A stretch of DNA of 64,000 bases from positions 248,001-312,000 of the forward strand of contig NZ_QYUL01000004.1 of the NCBI RefSeq assembly GCF_003590795.1, in the 5' to 3' direction. Positions 19,080 through 28,061 of the stretch are shown here, piece by piece. Position 1 is the stretch's first letter, and every line of letters starts with the position of its first letter. Source of the DNA: Azospirillum cavernae (GTDB lineage: Bacteria; Pseudomonadota; Alphaproteobacteria; Azospirillales; Azospirillaceae). Under the pieces are notes generated by a model. That model was given only the letters and a program-made list of their open reading frames with translations. It did no database searches and had not been told where the DNA came from. Both the position numbers and the translations under genes were made by a program.

Positions 19080-19201
19080 CGTCTCTCCTCCGATAATAAT
19101 ATGACGGTTTCTAGGCGGATTTTCAGTCGAACATTTCAGAGTATGCACCAGCCCCCCCCTTGAAACAACGGCGCCGTAGAGCCGGACAGGTCAGCAATCA
19201 A

Positions 19202-19240
19202 AACGGCTTAGCCCATCGCCCTGTCTGGCGATGGGCCGTT
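19202..19240 (-). terminator. Rho-independent terminator of TPR gene 19262-20452
   Basis: GCCCATCGCC (19211-19220) and GGCGATGGGC (19227-19236) form a perfect 10-bp stem with a 6-nt loop; outer AACGG/CCGTT pairs extend it. On the minus strand it follows the stop at 19262 by about 20 nt and ends in a short T-run (CCGTTTTG), so it should end transcription of the upstream TPR gene. Confidence 0.75.
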
Positions 19241-19261
19241 GTTGGAGCCGTGTTTCGCCCC

Positions 19262-20452
19262 TCACTTCGTCTTGGCGGCCTCAGCGGGCTTGGCGCCCAA
19301 GGTCGAGGAGGTCAGAACCGCGCGGGCCGACTCCTGCTTCAGATCGTTGCGGCGCAGCGGTTCGCCCTTGCGCCACGAAATGTGGTAATAGAGGCTGGCC
19401 AGTTCGGGGAAGGTTTCGAAATTGTCCAGATTGACGTTCGCCTTGCCCTTGTACTTCATGGCGCCGACCATGTCGCCGCGCTCCAGCTTCACTTCGGCCC
19501 GCAGGGTGGGGACGACGGAGCTGGTCGGATCCCAATATTCGGCGTCGTCCAGCGCGGCTTCCGCCTGATCGAACTTGCGGACGCTCATGAAGGCGCCGGC
19601 GCGGATGACGTCGCCCGCCGCCAACAGCATGTAGGCGCGCTGGTAGCGCGCCGCCTCCAGCGTCGGCTTCAGGTAGGATTCAACCTCCGACTCGTGGTCG
19701 GTGGCGAGCATGACGAAGGCGCGGTTCAGGCGCGGAATCAGCAGATCGGGATCGGCCTTGTCGGCCTCTTCGAACAGGCGGGCGGCTTCCGGCATGTTCT
19801 CTTTGTGGAGAGCGACGATGCCCGCGACGTTGAGGACCGAAGCGCGCTCCTTGCTGTGCGACTTGGCGGCGTAGGCCACCAGTTCACGACCGATCAGATC
19901 GTCAACCTGGGTGTAATCATGGATCTCGTCGCCCTTCTGCAACAGATACAGGGTGGTGATGTAGGGGGCGAGATGCTCCATCACCTGCTGGGCGGCGCGG
20001 CCCACCATGTCCGGGATCGGCTCGTAATCGGCGCGCTTGATGATGAGGGGGAAGGGCGGCTCGTCCGGGTCGCGCACCATGGCGACCAGCTGGATTTTGC
20101 CTTCCTTGTCATCCTTCGAAAAGCTGCCGAGGACCGAGGCCGTCTTCATGCCGAAGGTGTGCTGAACGGCGGCGGCGAAATCCTCGACCTTCAGCGCGCG
20201 GGACAGCACCACGCCCAACGTCCGGGCGCGGTTGGATTGCACGTTCGGGCGTCCGAAATAGGATTTGACGTCGCCGATCTCTTGCATCTTAGAGATGAAC
20301 ATGTCCTCGATGACGTCGCCCCGCGCGGTCGTCTTGGCGATGTCGTCCGGCACATACAAGCTGACGTTGACGCTGTCCGCATGCATCACCGCGTCGGCGG
20401 ACATGATGCCAAAAGCGGTGGCAAGAGCCGCGAGGAGCGAAATCGGATCCAT
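19262..20452 (-). CDS. Membrane-anchored TPR protein (paralogue 2)
   Basis: 396 residues with GAGG 7 nt before the ATG. A short hydrophobic N-terminus (ISLLAALATAFGIMSADAVM) leads to VNVSLYVPDDIAKTTARGD, then a globular region (LVAMVRDPDEPPFPLIIKRA; VGRAAQQVMEHLAPYITTLY) and TPR-like helices (VLNVAGIVALHKENMPEAAR; LIPRLNRAFVMLATDHESEV; AGAFMSVRKFDQAEAALDDA). Layout and several motifs match the protein at 16325-17416. It has its own terminator and a very AT-rich upstream region, so it is probably a separate transcript. Function unknown. Confidence 0.75.
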   Translation of the reverse strand: MDPISLLAALATAFGIMSADAVMHADSVNVSLYVPDDIAKTTARGDVIEDMFISKMQEIGDVKSYFGRPNVQSNRARTLGVVLSRALKVEDFAAAVQHTFGMKTASVLGSFSKDDKEGKIQLVAMVRDPDEPPFPLIIKRADYEPIPDMVGRAAQQVMEHLAPYITTLYLLQKGDEIHDYTQVDDLIGRELVAYAAKSHSKERASVLNVAGIVALHKENMPEAARLFEEADKADPDLLIPRLNRAFVMLATDHESEVESYLKPTLEAARYQRAYMLLAAGDVIRAGAFMSVRKFDQAEAALDDAEYWDPTSSVVPTLRAEVKLERGDMVGAMKYKGKANVNLDNFETFPELASLYYHISWRKGEPLRRNDLKQESARAVLTSSTLGAKPAEAAKTK

Positions 20453-21134
20453 AGGAATACCTCTTGATGAGATCGGTGCGAGGCCAACGGGATAGGCTAT
20501 GTCGGATAGGCGCTATGGTCTGCCATACAATCATATTAAATTTTAGTGGTCTATAGGCCGTGAAGGAGCGAGGAAAACATTAACCATTCGGTCACATTTT
20601 TCTCAAAGCATACGGAGTATAAAAATCTATTATTGGTTGATTTTGGCTCGTTGATATTGTGACTTTTTGAAACAATTTGTGTATATTCTGGTTTTTATGC
20701 TGAACATTCAAAAATGTGTTATGGATGATTTCTGATTTTTATTAATAAATAATATTTAAGCGTAGCAAATTTCAAATTTCCCCTTTAATGCTGGAGCAAC
20801 GAGTCCGTCAATTCTGCCAATTCCCACAATATTTCGTCGGCTTCTCTGCCGGTAGGGGATTTCCCTGAGCGTCGGCAAAGGGGCAATCCCTTGATTGTGT
20901 TGCCGCTTTCCACCCGCGCAATTCACGCCGTCAATCCGATGCGCCACGCATTCCCTCCCCCGCGAATCCAACCGATCCGTCGATCATCCGGCCCGGCCCG
21001 CAGCGGCGGATTGATTCCGTCACGCGCGCCGGAAAAATTGGGCCGGGAGTTTACGGACCGCCCCGAATGTGCAATCGTCGCTCCCCAAAATCGGGCCGTC
21101 ACCGGGGGGCGTCGATCAGCGAAATGAGGGGTCC
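20453..21134. other. 682-bp gap, strongly AT-rich at 20500-20770
   Basis: No convincing gene. The part near 20500-20770 is mostly A/T, in sharp contrast to the GC-rich surroundings. Near its left end are repeats ATAGGCTATG (20492-20501) and ATAGGCGCTATGG (20506-20518), with a related CTATAGGCCG at 20551-20560, close upstream of the minus-strand TPR gene; they could be operator sites. The right part (20771-21134) is GC-rich and holds the upstream region of the transglycosylase gene. Confidence 0.5.
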
Positions 21135-22154
21135 GTGCGCCGCGTAAAACCGCTTCTGGTCTGCGCCTTCCTGTCCATTCTGCTTGCCGCCTGCGCGGGC
21201 GGCGGACCACGCAGCGTGTCGCAGGCCGACCTCGACGCGCACATCGCCGAAGCCGCCGGTCGTTTCGACATGCCGGAATTGTGGGTCCGCGAGGTGATCC
21301 GCCAGGAAAGCGGCGGACGCACGATGGCGAACGGACGCCCCATCGTCAGCAAGGCGGGCGCCATGGGGTTGATGCAGGTCATGCCCGGCACCTATGAGGA
21401 GATGCGGCGCAAGCACGGCCTTGGCTCTGACCCCTACGATCCGCACGACAACATCATCGCGGGCACCGCCTATCTGCGCGAGATGTACAATCTGTTCGGC
21501 GCGCCCGGCTTTTTGGGCGCGTACAATTGTGGCCCCGGCTGTTATGGCGACTATCTGGCCGGAAAGCGGTCGCTGCCTGGCGAAACCAAACGCTACATGG
21601 CGTCGGTCAGCCCACGCCTGAACCGCACCACCGCCCCCAACGGCGCGGACATCGTGGTGGCCAGCGCCGCCGACAACGCGCCCTTCGCCGCCGCCTCTCC
21701 GCCGCCAGCGGCCCCCGCCCCACCCGCCTCTAACTCCGGTGGACGGGCGCCGGTGGCCGTCGCCGTCTTGCCGCCTCCGCCGTCGGCGGCGCCTCGCCCC
21801 AGCTACAGCCCGGCGCCGCCGACCACGCAGGTGGTCGCGCCGGACACGACCGCTCCCATCGCTCCGGCCACCGTGTCCACCGCCGCCTTGCGTGGTGGGG
21901 CCACCGGGGCTTGGACCGTTCAATTGGGCGCCTTCCGCTCCGCCGACGACAGCGCGCGGGTGATAAACCGCGCCCGCCAGTCCTTGCCCGGCATGCTGTC
22001 GCACACGCAAAAGATCGTGCAGGCGGTCGACACCCAAACCGGCCCGCTGTACCGCGCCCGCCTGTCGGGGCTGTCGCAACGGGACGCGGCGGCCACCTGC
22101 TCCGGCTTGGTCGATCTCGGCATGGCCTGCTTCATCGTCGCTCCCGGCGCCTGA
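21135..22154 (+). CDS. Lytic transglycosylase lipoprotein with SPOR domain
   Basis: 339 residues from the GTG at 21135, preceded by GAGGGG; this start places a lipobox (LSILLAAC, lipidated Cys) at the right distance from the N-terminus. Residues about 35-170 are an SLT/family 1 transglycosylase domain with catalytic Glu in VIRQESGGR, then AGAMGLMQVMPGTYEEM and AYNCGPGCYGDYLAG. A Pro/Ala-rich linker (about 185-260) joins a C-terminal SPOR domain (WTVQLGAFRSADDSARVI to the end) that binds denuded peptidoglycan. It should cleave murein from the periplasmic side, perhaps at the division site. Confidence 0.92.
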   Translation: MRRVKPLLVCAFLSILLAACAGGGPRSVSQADLDAHIAEAAGRFDMPELWVREVIRQESGGRTMANGRPIVSKAGAMGLMQVMPGTYEEMRRKHGLGSDPYDPHDNIIAGTAYLREMYNLFGAPGFLGAYNCGPGCYGDYLAGKRSLPGETKRYMASVSPRLNRTTAPNGADIVVASAADNAPFAAASPPPAAPAPPASNSGGRAPVAVAVLPPPPSAAPRPSYSPAPPTTQVVAPDTTAPIAPATVSTAALRGGATGAWTVQLGAFRSADDSARVINRARQSLPGMLSHTQKIVQAVDTQTGPLYRARLSGLSQRDAAATCSGLVDLGMACFIVAPGA

Positions 22155-22195
22155 GCCAAGCCGACACGCCAACGAACTCATAAGGACACGTACCA

Positions 22196-22828
22196 ATGAC
22201 CGCGCAACCCTGGGATGATCGAACCCGCCTCGTCGCCATCGACATTGAAACGACCGGACGCCGCACCCCCCGCCTGGAGGACATCCGCAAGGCGCCCAAG
22301 GGGCTGCGGCAACCCGGCGTCGTCATCGAAATCGGCTGCATCGAAATCCTGCGGAACGGAACGGAGTGGACCAAGGGCCGGACCTGGGAAACTCGCGTCA
22401 ACCCCGACGCGCCGATCCACCCGGACTCGATCAAGGTCCACAACATCCGCCCCAACGATCTGAAGACGGCCCCGCGCTTCCCCCAGATCGTCGAAACGAT
22501 GCTGGAGTTCATGGGCGAGGATCTGTTGATCGCCCACGCCTATGAAAACGAGATGGATTTTCTGAATTACGAATTCGCCCGTTGCGGTCGGATCGGCTGG
22601 GGGGAGGAGTTTTTCACCAGCCGCCGCTTCATCTGCACCAAGGAAATGTCGCACATCCATTTCCCCGGCGCGTCCGGCTCGCTCGACGCCCTGTCCGACC
22701 GGCTGTGGCTGGACCGCAGCGACCGTTTTTCCCACCACGGCGCGTTGCTGGACGCCGATCTGACGGTCGACGCCTTCCTGAAAATGGCCTATGGCGACAT
22801 CGGCCCGCGCGACGCGGTGTTCGAATAA
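22196..22828 (+). CDS. DnaQ-like 3'-5' exonuclease
   Basis: 210 residues with AAGGA upstream of the ATG. It carries the DEDDh exonuclease motifs: LVAIDIETTG (Exo I Asp-Glu), a middle Asp in IAHAYENEMDFLNYEF (Exo II) and HHGALLDADLTVDAF (Exo III His-Asp), as in DNA polymerase III epsilon. It is much shorter than a polymerase and lacks the extra C-terminal alpha-binding region of true DnaQ, so it may be a stand-alone proofreading or repair nuclease. A ruler segment SLDALSDRLWLDRSDR matches epsilon-type proteins. Confidence 0.9.
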   Translation: MTAQPWDDRTRLVAIDIETTGRRTPRLEDIRKAPKGLRQPGVVIEIGCIEILRNGTEWTKGRTWETRVNPDAPIHPDSIKVHNIRPNDLKTAPRFPQIVETMLEFMGEDLLIAHAYENEMDFLNYEFARCGRIGWGEEFFTSRRFICTKEMSHIHFPGASGSLDALSDRLWLDRSDRFSHHGALLDADLTVDAFLKMAYGDIGPRDAVFE

Positions 22829-22929
22829 GACCAACCGTTGAGTCGACAAAGGCGCGGCAAGCCCCCACCTCACGCCCTCCGCCAGACGGTTTGCCGCCGC
22901 CTCTTCGCCAAAGCCGACATGAGCGCCCG

Positions 22930-23700
22930 ATGCCCAACGCCGCGACCGACCCGAAACGCCACACCATACCGGCCCAGATGGTGTTCATGCGCCAGGGGGA
23001 GCGGGCGGACCGGGCTTGGTTGATCGAATCCGGCGAGTTGGAAATCCTGCTGACGACCCCCGAAGGCGTGGTCAAGCGCCTGGGCGTCGTCGGCAAGGGG
23101 GCCGTGGTCGGCGAAATGGCGCTGATCGACGATGGCGAGCGCAGCGCCACCGTGCGAGCGCTGACCGAAGTGTCTTGCATCGAAGTCACCCGCGAGGCCT
23201 TTCGCGGCCTGCTGAAGCGCAGCCCGCCGTTGGCGTCCTATCTGCTGCAAAGCCTGATCGCGGCGATCCGGCGCGATTATGGGCTGCCGCCGACCGAACG
23301 GGTGGGAAATCCGGTGGATTTCCGCTCCACCACCTCGTTTCAGCGGGTGATCGACCGCCGGATGTTCCGCGAGGGGCATGTCTTCTTCACCCCGAACGAG
23401 GCGACCAACGCCGCCTATCTGATTCAGTCGGGCCGGGTCGTCTTGAAACCGGGGCGCGGCACGCTGGGCGGCGAGATCGCCGCCTTTGGCCCCGGCAGCC
23501 TGTTCGGCGAGATCTTCCTGATGACCGGGCGCTTGCCCGACGTCACGGCCATCGCCGCCGTCGGCTCGATCTGCGAAGTCATCGACAAGAAGGCCTTCGA
23601 CGAGACGCTGGCCGCGATGCCGCCGATCCTGAAATCACTGGCGAAGATTTACATTGAGCAGTTGCACCGGAGCAAACGCGTCGCCGACGCCGCGCTCTGA
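22930..23700 (+). CDS. Protein with two cyclic-nucleotide-binding-type domains
   Basis: 256 residues. Two cNMP-binding-type beta rolls: one at about 15-110 (ERADRAWLIESGELEILL; GAVVGEMALIDDGERSATVR) and one at about 145-245 (EATNAAYLIQSGRVVLKPGR; GSLFGEIFLMTGRLPDVTAI). The first has the GEMALIDDGERSA phosphate-binding-cassette pattern; the second (GEIFLMTGRLPDVTA) is close but lacks the usual Arg-Ser/Thr-Ala. No helix-turn-helix is seen, so it is not a Crp-type transcription factor. It could sense a cyclic nucleotide and act on a partner. It ends just before a terminator shared with the ABC importer genes. Confidence 0.8.
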   Translation: MPNAATDPKRHTIPAQMVFMRQGERADRAWLIESGELEILLTTPEGVVKRLGVVGKGAVVGEMALIDDGERSATVRALTEVSCIEVTREAFRGLLKRSPPLASYLLQSLIAAIRRDYGLPPTERVGNPVDFRSTTSFQRVIDRRMFREGHVFFTPNEATNAAYLIQSGRVVLKPGRGTLGGEIAAFGPGSLFGEIFLMTGRLPDVTAIAAVGSICEVIDKKAFDETLAAMPPILKSLAKIYIEQLHRSKRVADAAL

Positions 23701-23706
23701 CGCTTG

Positions 23707-23766
23707 AAACGCGCTGGCCCTTCCCCCCAAGGCGGGGGAAAGGGCCGCAGCGCGCCGCGCGTTTTC
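23707..23766. terminator. Bidirectional terminator hairpin between convergent genes
   Basis: GGCCCTTCCCCC (from 23716) pairs with GGGGGAAAGGGCC (23734-23746), and outer AAACGCGC (23707-23714) can pair with GCGCGTTT near 23757-23764. The plus side ends in GTTTTC and the minus side in GTTTC. It lies between the stop at 23700 and the minus-strand stop at 23767. Confidence 0.75.
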
Positions 23767-24774
23767 TTACAGCTTCGCCGCCGCGTCAAAGACGACGTGG
23801 CTGTAGGCGCCTTCCGGCTTCTTGGTGATGACCGGGGCGGAGGCGCCGGACATCAGGATGCCGACGGTGCGGTCGAAATCCGCCGGATCCAGATAGCCCG
23901 TTCCCTTCTTGCCGCCCGCGATCAGCTTGGCGACCTCCTGCATCATCGTCGCCTGATGCTCCTTGGTCTGGGCGCCGGTGGTGTCGGCGTTCAGCACGAT
24001 GTCCACGGCTTCGGCCTGATTCTTGGCGGCGTATTCCCAGCCCTTGGCCGAGGCCTTCACGAACTTCGCCAGCTTTTCCACCATCTTCGGGTCCGACAAC
24101 TGCTTGTCGGTGGTGTAAAGCCCGTCTTCCAGCGTCGCCACGCCCTGGTCTTGATATTTGAAGACCACCAGCTCTTCCGGCTTCATGCCGGATTCGATCA
24201 ACTGCCAATATTCGTTGTAGGTCATGGTCGAAATGCAGGCCGCCTGCTTTTGCAGCAGCGGATCGACGTTGAAGCCCTGCTTAAGCACCTTCACGTCCGG
24301 CGAGGAGCCGGAGGTGGACAGGCCAAGCTTGCTCATCCAGGACAGGAACGGATACTCGTTGCCCGAGAACCAAACGCCCAGCGTGTTGCCCTTGAAATCC
24401 TTCGGATCGTTGATCTTGGCGTCCTTGCGGCAGGTCAGCATCATGCCCGACGTCTGGTAGAACTGGGCGATGTTGACCAGCGCCACGCCCTTTTCACGGG
24501 TCGCCAACGCCGACGGCATCCAATCGACGATCACGTCGGCCCCGCCAGCGGCGATGATCTGCGTCGGGTTGATGTCGGGACCGCCGGCCTTGATCGTCAC
24601 GTCCAGCCCGGCGTCCTTGTAAAAGCCCTTTTCCGCCGCGACGTAATATCCGGCGAACTGGGCCTGCGTGACCCATTTCAATTGCAAGGTCAGCTTTTCA
24701 GCGGCCGAGGCGGCGGCGGAGAAGCCGGTCAGCGCGGTGGCGGCGAGCAGCAGGGCGGATGCAAGGGTCTTCAT
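23767..24774 (-). CDS. NMT1/THI5-type ABC transporter substrate-binding protein
   Basis: 335 residues. Signal peptide MKTLASALLLAATALTGFSA, then LTLQLKWVTQAQFAGYYVAA and GFYKDAGLDVTIKAGGPDIN, the opening pattern of NMT1/THI5-like binding proteins that serve HMP/thiamine-precursor, pyrimidine or related importers. It has GAGGA 9 nt before the ATG at 24774. It is the last gene after an ATPase and two permeases transcribed in the same direction. The substrate cannot be told from sequence; a pyrimidine or thiamine precursor fits the family. Confidence 0.88.
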   Translation of the reverse strand: MKTLASALLLAATALTGFSAAASAAEKLTLQLKWVTQAQFAGYYVAAEKGFYKDAGLDVTIKAGGPDINPTQIIAAGGADVIVDWMPSALATREKGVALVNIAQFYQTSGMMLTCRKDAKINDPKDFKGNTLGVWFSGNEYPFLSWMSKLGLSTSGSSPDVKVLKQGFNVDPLLQKQAACISTMTYNEYWQLIESGMKPEELVVFKYQDQGVATLEDGLYTTDKQLSDPKMVEKLAKFVKASAKGWEYAAKNQAEAVDIVLNADTTGAQTKEHQATMMQEVAKLIAGGKKGTGYLDPADFDRTVGILMSGASAPVITKKPEGAYSHVVFDAAAKL

Positions 24775-24851
24775 CGCGAATGGTCCTCGGCTGTTGAGTG
24801 GGGGGCTGTTGATTGATGTGTGGCTGGACGGGCGGTGGTCCGTGGGATGGA

Positions 24852-25973
24852 TCAACGCTTGCGGAAAGACGGGTGCCAGGCGGTGACGCGGCGCTCCGCC
24901 AAGGCGAGCGCGCCGTAGAGGGCGGATCCGGTGAGGGCGGCGACGGTGATCGACGCCCACACCACATCCAGATTCATCCGGGCCACCTGGGTCGAGATGC
25001 GAAACCCCATCCCGACCACCGGCGTTCCGAAGAATTCCGCGACGATGGCCCCGATCAGGGCCAAGGTCGAATTGATTTTCAACCCGTTGAACAGGAAGGG
25101 CAAGGCGCAGGGCAAGCGCAGCAGCAGCAAGCTGCGCCAATAGCCCGCGCCATAGGACCGCATCAGGTCCAACTGGATGCGCTCGGCGCTCGCCAGACCG
25201 GCCAGCGTGTTGATGAGCATGGGGAAAAAGGTCATCACCACGATGACCGCCGCCTTCGATTGCCAATCAAAGCCAAACCACATCACCATGATCGGCGCGA
25301 TCCCCACCACCGGAATGGCGCTGGCCAAATTGCCCAGCGGCAACAGGCCGCGCGCCAGAAAGGGCACGCGGTCGGCGAGAATCGCCACGGCGAATCCAGC
25401 CCCGCAGCCCAACAGATAGCCGCGCAGGACGGAGGTCAGCACGGTCTGGCCGAAATCATCCCACAGATCGGCGGCGTTGGCGGCGAAGGCGGCGGCGATG
25501 GCGCTGGGCGGCGGCAGCAGAATGGCGGGAACCTGAAACCCGCGCGTCAGAATCTCCCACAGCAACAGGATGGCCAGCCCGAACAGCGCCGGGCAGGCGT
25601 GGCGCGCCGGTCCCGTCGCCTCGGCCAACAGGCGCAGCACGCGGCCCAGCAGCAAGGTCGCGCCGAGCAGCAGCAGCCACAACCCGATTTCGGGCCGCAG
25701 CCCGCGCGCCAACAGCAGCAAGGGCGCGGCGTATCCGGCGGCGACGCCGACCAGCAACAGCGCCGCTTCCGACCGACCGCCCCCGGCGACTCGGCGCAGC
25801 AGCAGGCTCCCCACCAGCAGGGCGAACGCCACCAGGGCCAGCGGGCTTTGCGGCAGATACAGCGCTTGACCGTCCTGCATCGCCAGCGGGAACAGCGGGG
25901 CCAGCAGCGCGACCAATGGCCAAGGAGCCATCGGCGAAATTTGGGGCGGCGTTTGGGTTTGCAGACGGCTCAT
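24852..25973 (-). CDS. ABC transporter permease (BPD family), extended N-terminus
   Basis: 373 residues, about 100 longer than a typical SsuC/ThiX permease because several extra hydrophobic segments precede the core (APWPLVALLAPLFPLA; LALVAFALLVGSLLLRR; IGLWLLLLGATLLLGR). The core is a binding-protein-dependent permease domain with the EAA loop around YGAGYWRSLLLLRLPCALPF and IGAIVAEFFGTPVVGMGF. Its ATG overlaps the TGA of the other permease gene. The two permeases probably form a heterodimer. Confidence 0.88.
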   Translation of the reverse strand: MSRLQTQTPPQISPMAPWPLVALLAPLFPLAMQDGQALYLPQSPLALVAFALLVGSLLLRRVAGGGRSEAALLLVGVAAGYAAPLLLLARGLRPEIGLWLLLLGATLLLGRVLRLLAEATGPARHACPALFGLAILLLWEILTRGFQVPAILLPPPSAIAAAFAANAADLWDDFGQTVLTSVLRGYLLGCGAGFAVAILADRVPFLARGLLPLGNLASAIPVVGIAPIMVMWFGFDWQSKAAVIVVMTFFPMLINTLAGLASAERIQLDLMRSYGAGYWRSLLLLRLPCALPFLFNGLKINSTLALIGAIVAEFFGTPVVGMGFRISTQVARMNLDVVWASITVAALTGSALYGALALAERRVTAWHPSFRKR

Positions 25974-26842
25974 CGACCACCTCCAGGGCCGGAGCGGACC
26001 AGCGCCCGTTCGGCCAAGCCAACCACCGCCACCAGCGTGACGCCCAGCAGGGACGCCATCACCAGCGCGCTCCAGATCTGCACGGTCTGGCCGTAATAGG
26101 ATCCCGACAGCAGCCGCGCGCCCAACCCCGCCTGCCCGCCGGTCGGCAACTCGCCGACGATGGCGCCGACGACGCTGGCGGCGACCGCCACCTTCAAGCT
26201 GGTGAACAGGAAGGGCAGCGAGGCCGGAAGCCGCAGCAGGCGGAAGGTCTGGGCGCTGCCCGCGCTGTAGGTGCGCATCAGATCCAGCGTCAACGGATCG
26301 GCGGAGCGCAACCCCTTGACCATGCCGATGGTGATCGGAAAAAAGCACAGATACATGCTGATGATCGCCTTGGGCAGCAGGCCGGTGAAGCCCAGATTGC
26401 CCAGAATGACGACGATCATCGGCGCGATCGCCAAAATCGGAATGGTTTGCGAGGCGATGACCCAGGGCAGCAGGCTGGCCTCCAGCGTGCGGACCTGCAC
26501 GATGCCGACCGCCAACCCCACCCCCAGAAGGACGCCCAGCGCGAAGCCGGTCAGCGCCGACCCGGCGGTGACGCCGGTGTGATACAGCAGGTTGCGGATG
26601 TGGGTGACGGGGGTTCCGGTCAGGGATTGGAACAGATCGACGGCGACTTGATCGGGGGTGGGCAGGATCGGGCGCTTCATCGCGAAGGTCTGCCGGATCA
26701 GATCGCCGGTTCCCCAATCCGCCCCGGCGCGGGTCAGCGCCTCGGCGGCCTGCGGGCTGTTCAGCCAAACCGCCCCGGCGTACCACAGGATGATGATCGC
26801 CAAACTCATCACGGCGACGGGGAGGATTCGCTCAGTCGTCAT
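25970..26842 (-). CDS. ABC transporter permease (BPD family)
   Basis: 290 residues. Membrane segments throughout; core permease motif near YSAGSAQTFRLLRLPASLPF followed by VVGAIVGELPTGGQAGLG. It follows the ATPase gene with an 11-nt overlap and itself overlaps the second permease by ATGA, so the three proteins are made in step. Part of the NMT1/THI5-type importer. Confidence 0.9.
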   Translation of the reverse strand: MTTERILPVAVMSLAIIILWYAGAVWLNSPQAAEALTRAGADWGTGDLIRQTFAMKRPILPTPDQVAVDLFQSLTGTPVTHIRNLLYHTGVTAGSALTGFALGVLLGVGLAVGIVQVRTLEASLLPWVIASQTIPILAIAPMIVVILGNLGFTGLLPKAIISMYLCFFPITIGMVKGLRSADPLTLDLMRTYSAGSAQTFRLLRLPASLPFLFTSLKVAVAASVVGAIVGELPTGGQAGLGARLLSGSYYGQTVQIWSALVMASLLGVTLVAVVGLAERALVRSGPGGGR

Positions 26843-27731
26843 AGGAATGCCCCTCCATCAGCCCTTCGCGGACCCGGTGGGCGATGCGCTGGAATTCCGG
26901 CGACTCGCGGATGTCGAGCGTGCGCTCCGGCGGCAGGTCGCGGGCGCAGTCGATGACGTCGAGGATGCGGCCAGGGCGCGGACTCATCACCACGATGCGG
27001 GTGGACAAAAACACCGCTTCGGCGATGGAATGGGTGACGAAGACGCAGGTCTTGCGCGTCCGCCGCCACAATTGGGTCAGTTGCAGATTCAGATGGTCGC
27101 GGGTGATCTCGTCGAGCGCGCCGAACGGCTCATCCATCAGCAGCAGATCGGGGTTGAAGGCCAAGGCGCGGGCGATGGACACCCGCTGCTGCATGCCGCC
27201 CGAGAGTTGCCAGGGAAATTTCCGCTCAAACCCGGTCAGCCCGACGCGCTCCAACTGTTCGCGCGCGCGGGTCTGTCGTTCGGCGCGCGGCGTTCCCATG
27301 ATCTCCAGCGGCAGGGTGACGTTGCGCTCCACCGTCCGCCACGGGTAGAGCGCCGGGGCCTGGAACACATAGCCGTAGGCGCGCTTCAGCCGCGCCTGTT
27401 CCGGCGTCATCCCGTTGACCAGCACGTCGCCGGAGCTGGGCTGTTCCAGATCGGCGATGACCCGCATCAGCGTGGTCTTGCCGCAACCGCTGGGGCCGAT
27501 CAGGGAGATGAAATCGCCCTGCGCGATGGACAGGCTGACGTCGCTCAGCGCGTAGACCGGATGGTCGGCGGCCTGATAGGTCAGAGTCAAATGGCGGATG
27601 TCGACGATGGTCCGGCCCGGTTCGCGTCCCGGCTCTCCCTCCGCTTCAACAAGCGGCGCGGGCGGCGGAGCGGCGACGGTGTGGGTGGCTGTGTGGGCGG
27701 CTGTGTGGGCGGCTGTGTGGGCGGCTGGCAC
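26832..27731 (-). CDS. ABC transporter ATP-binding protein (SsuB/TauB/ThiZ type)
   Basis: 299 residues from a GTG at 27731. Walker A GPSGCGKTT, Q-loop YVFQAPALYPWRTV, signature LSGGMQQRVSIARAL, Walker B LLLMDEPFGALDE, switch His FVTHSIAEAV: a standard importer ATPase. The first 40 residues are not part of the domain and begin with a repeated AAHT pattern encoded by four 12-bp tandem repeats. The start is therefore uncertain; no in-frame ATG lies between 27731 and the conserved TIVDIRHLTLTY. First gene of the importer operon. Confidence 0.88.
   Translation of the reverse strand: MPAAHTAAHTAAHTATHTVAAPPPAPLVEAEGEPGREPGRTIVDIRHLTLTYQAADHPVYALSDVSLSIAQGDFISLIGPSGCGKTTLMRVIADLEQPSSGDVLVNGMTPEQARLKRAYGYVFQAPALYPWRTVERNVTLPLEIMGTPRAERQTRAREQLERVGLTGFERKFPWQLSGGMQQRVSIARALAFNPDLLLMDEPFGALDEITRDHLNLQLTQLWRRTRKTCVFVTHSIAEAVFLSTRIVVMSPRPGRILDVIDCARDLPPERTLDIRESPEFQRIAHRVREGLMEGHSYDD
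27679..27726. repeat. Four 12-bp tandem repeats (GTGTGGGYGGCT)
   Basis: Units at 27679, 27691, 27703 and 27715; the first differs by one base. On the minus strand they encode the AAHT-like repeats at the very start of the ABC ATPase. Unit gain or loss keeps the frame, so only the length of the leader would change. Confidence 0.85.
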
Positions 27732-28061
27732 GGGCGTGGCGTCCTCGCGTTGGCGTCTCTCACCCGATCCAGCAGCAAAAGGCGGGCCAGATTGGTGGGA
27801 TGGCTAAACAGTCCGAATATCCACATTCTTTCAGACGTTGGAAAACCTGTCCAGAGAGACAAAATTTGACGGTGTGGACAGCGTTTTCCGGCGGTGTCGG
27901 CGATGGGCGGCGCAGACAGGCGAATGGCTAAAGAGTGGGCATGTGATGGCCGAGTGGCGATGAATTGAGCAGGCTCGCGACCGGGCGCGAAAAGAGGCGT
28001 CCGGTTGATCGGCGGCGCGCTTTGGCATATACAGGAAGCATATGCACAGGAGCGCCGAACC
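27732..28061. other. 330-bp gap between divergent ABC importer and vapBC
   Basis: No gene seen. It must hold the promoter of the importer operon and that of vapBC. Near the right end, GCATAT (28025-28030) and GCATATGC (28038-28045) lie 7 nt apart, 16 nt before the vapB ATG; such dyads are typical of VapBC autoregulation sites. Confidence 0.45.

Noticed and set aside
20756..20971. Small minus-strand frame of 71 codons in the gap before the transglycosylase
   Set aside because: No ribosome site, no recognisable motif, and it straddles the AT/GC boundary.
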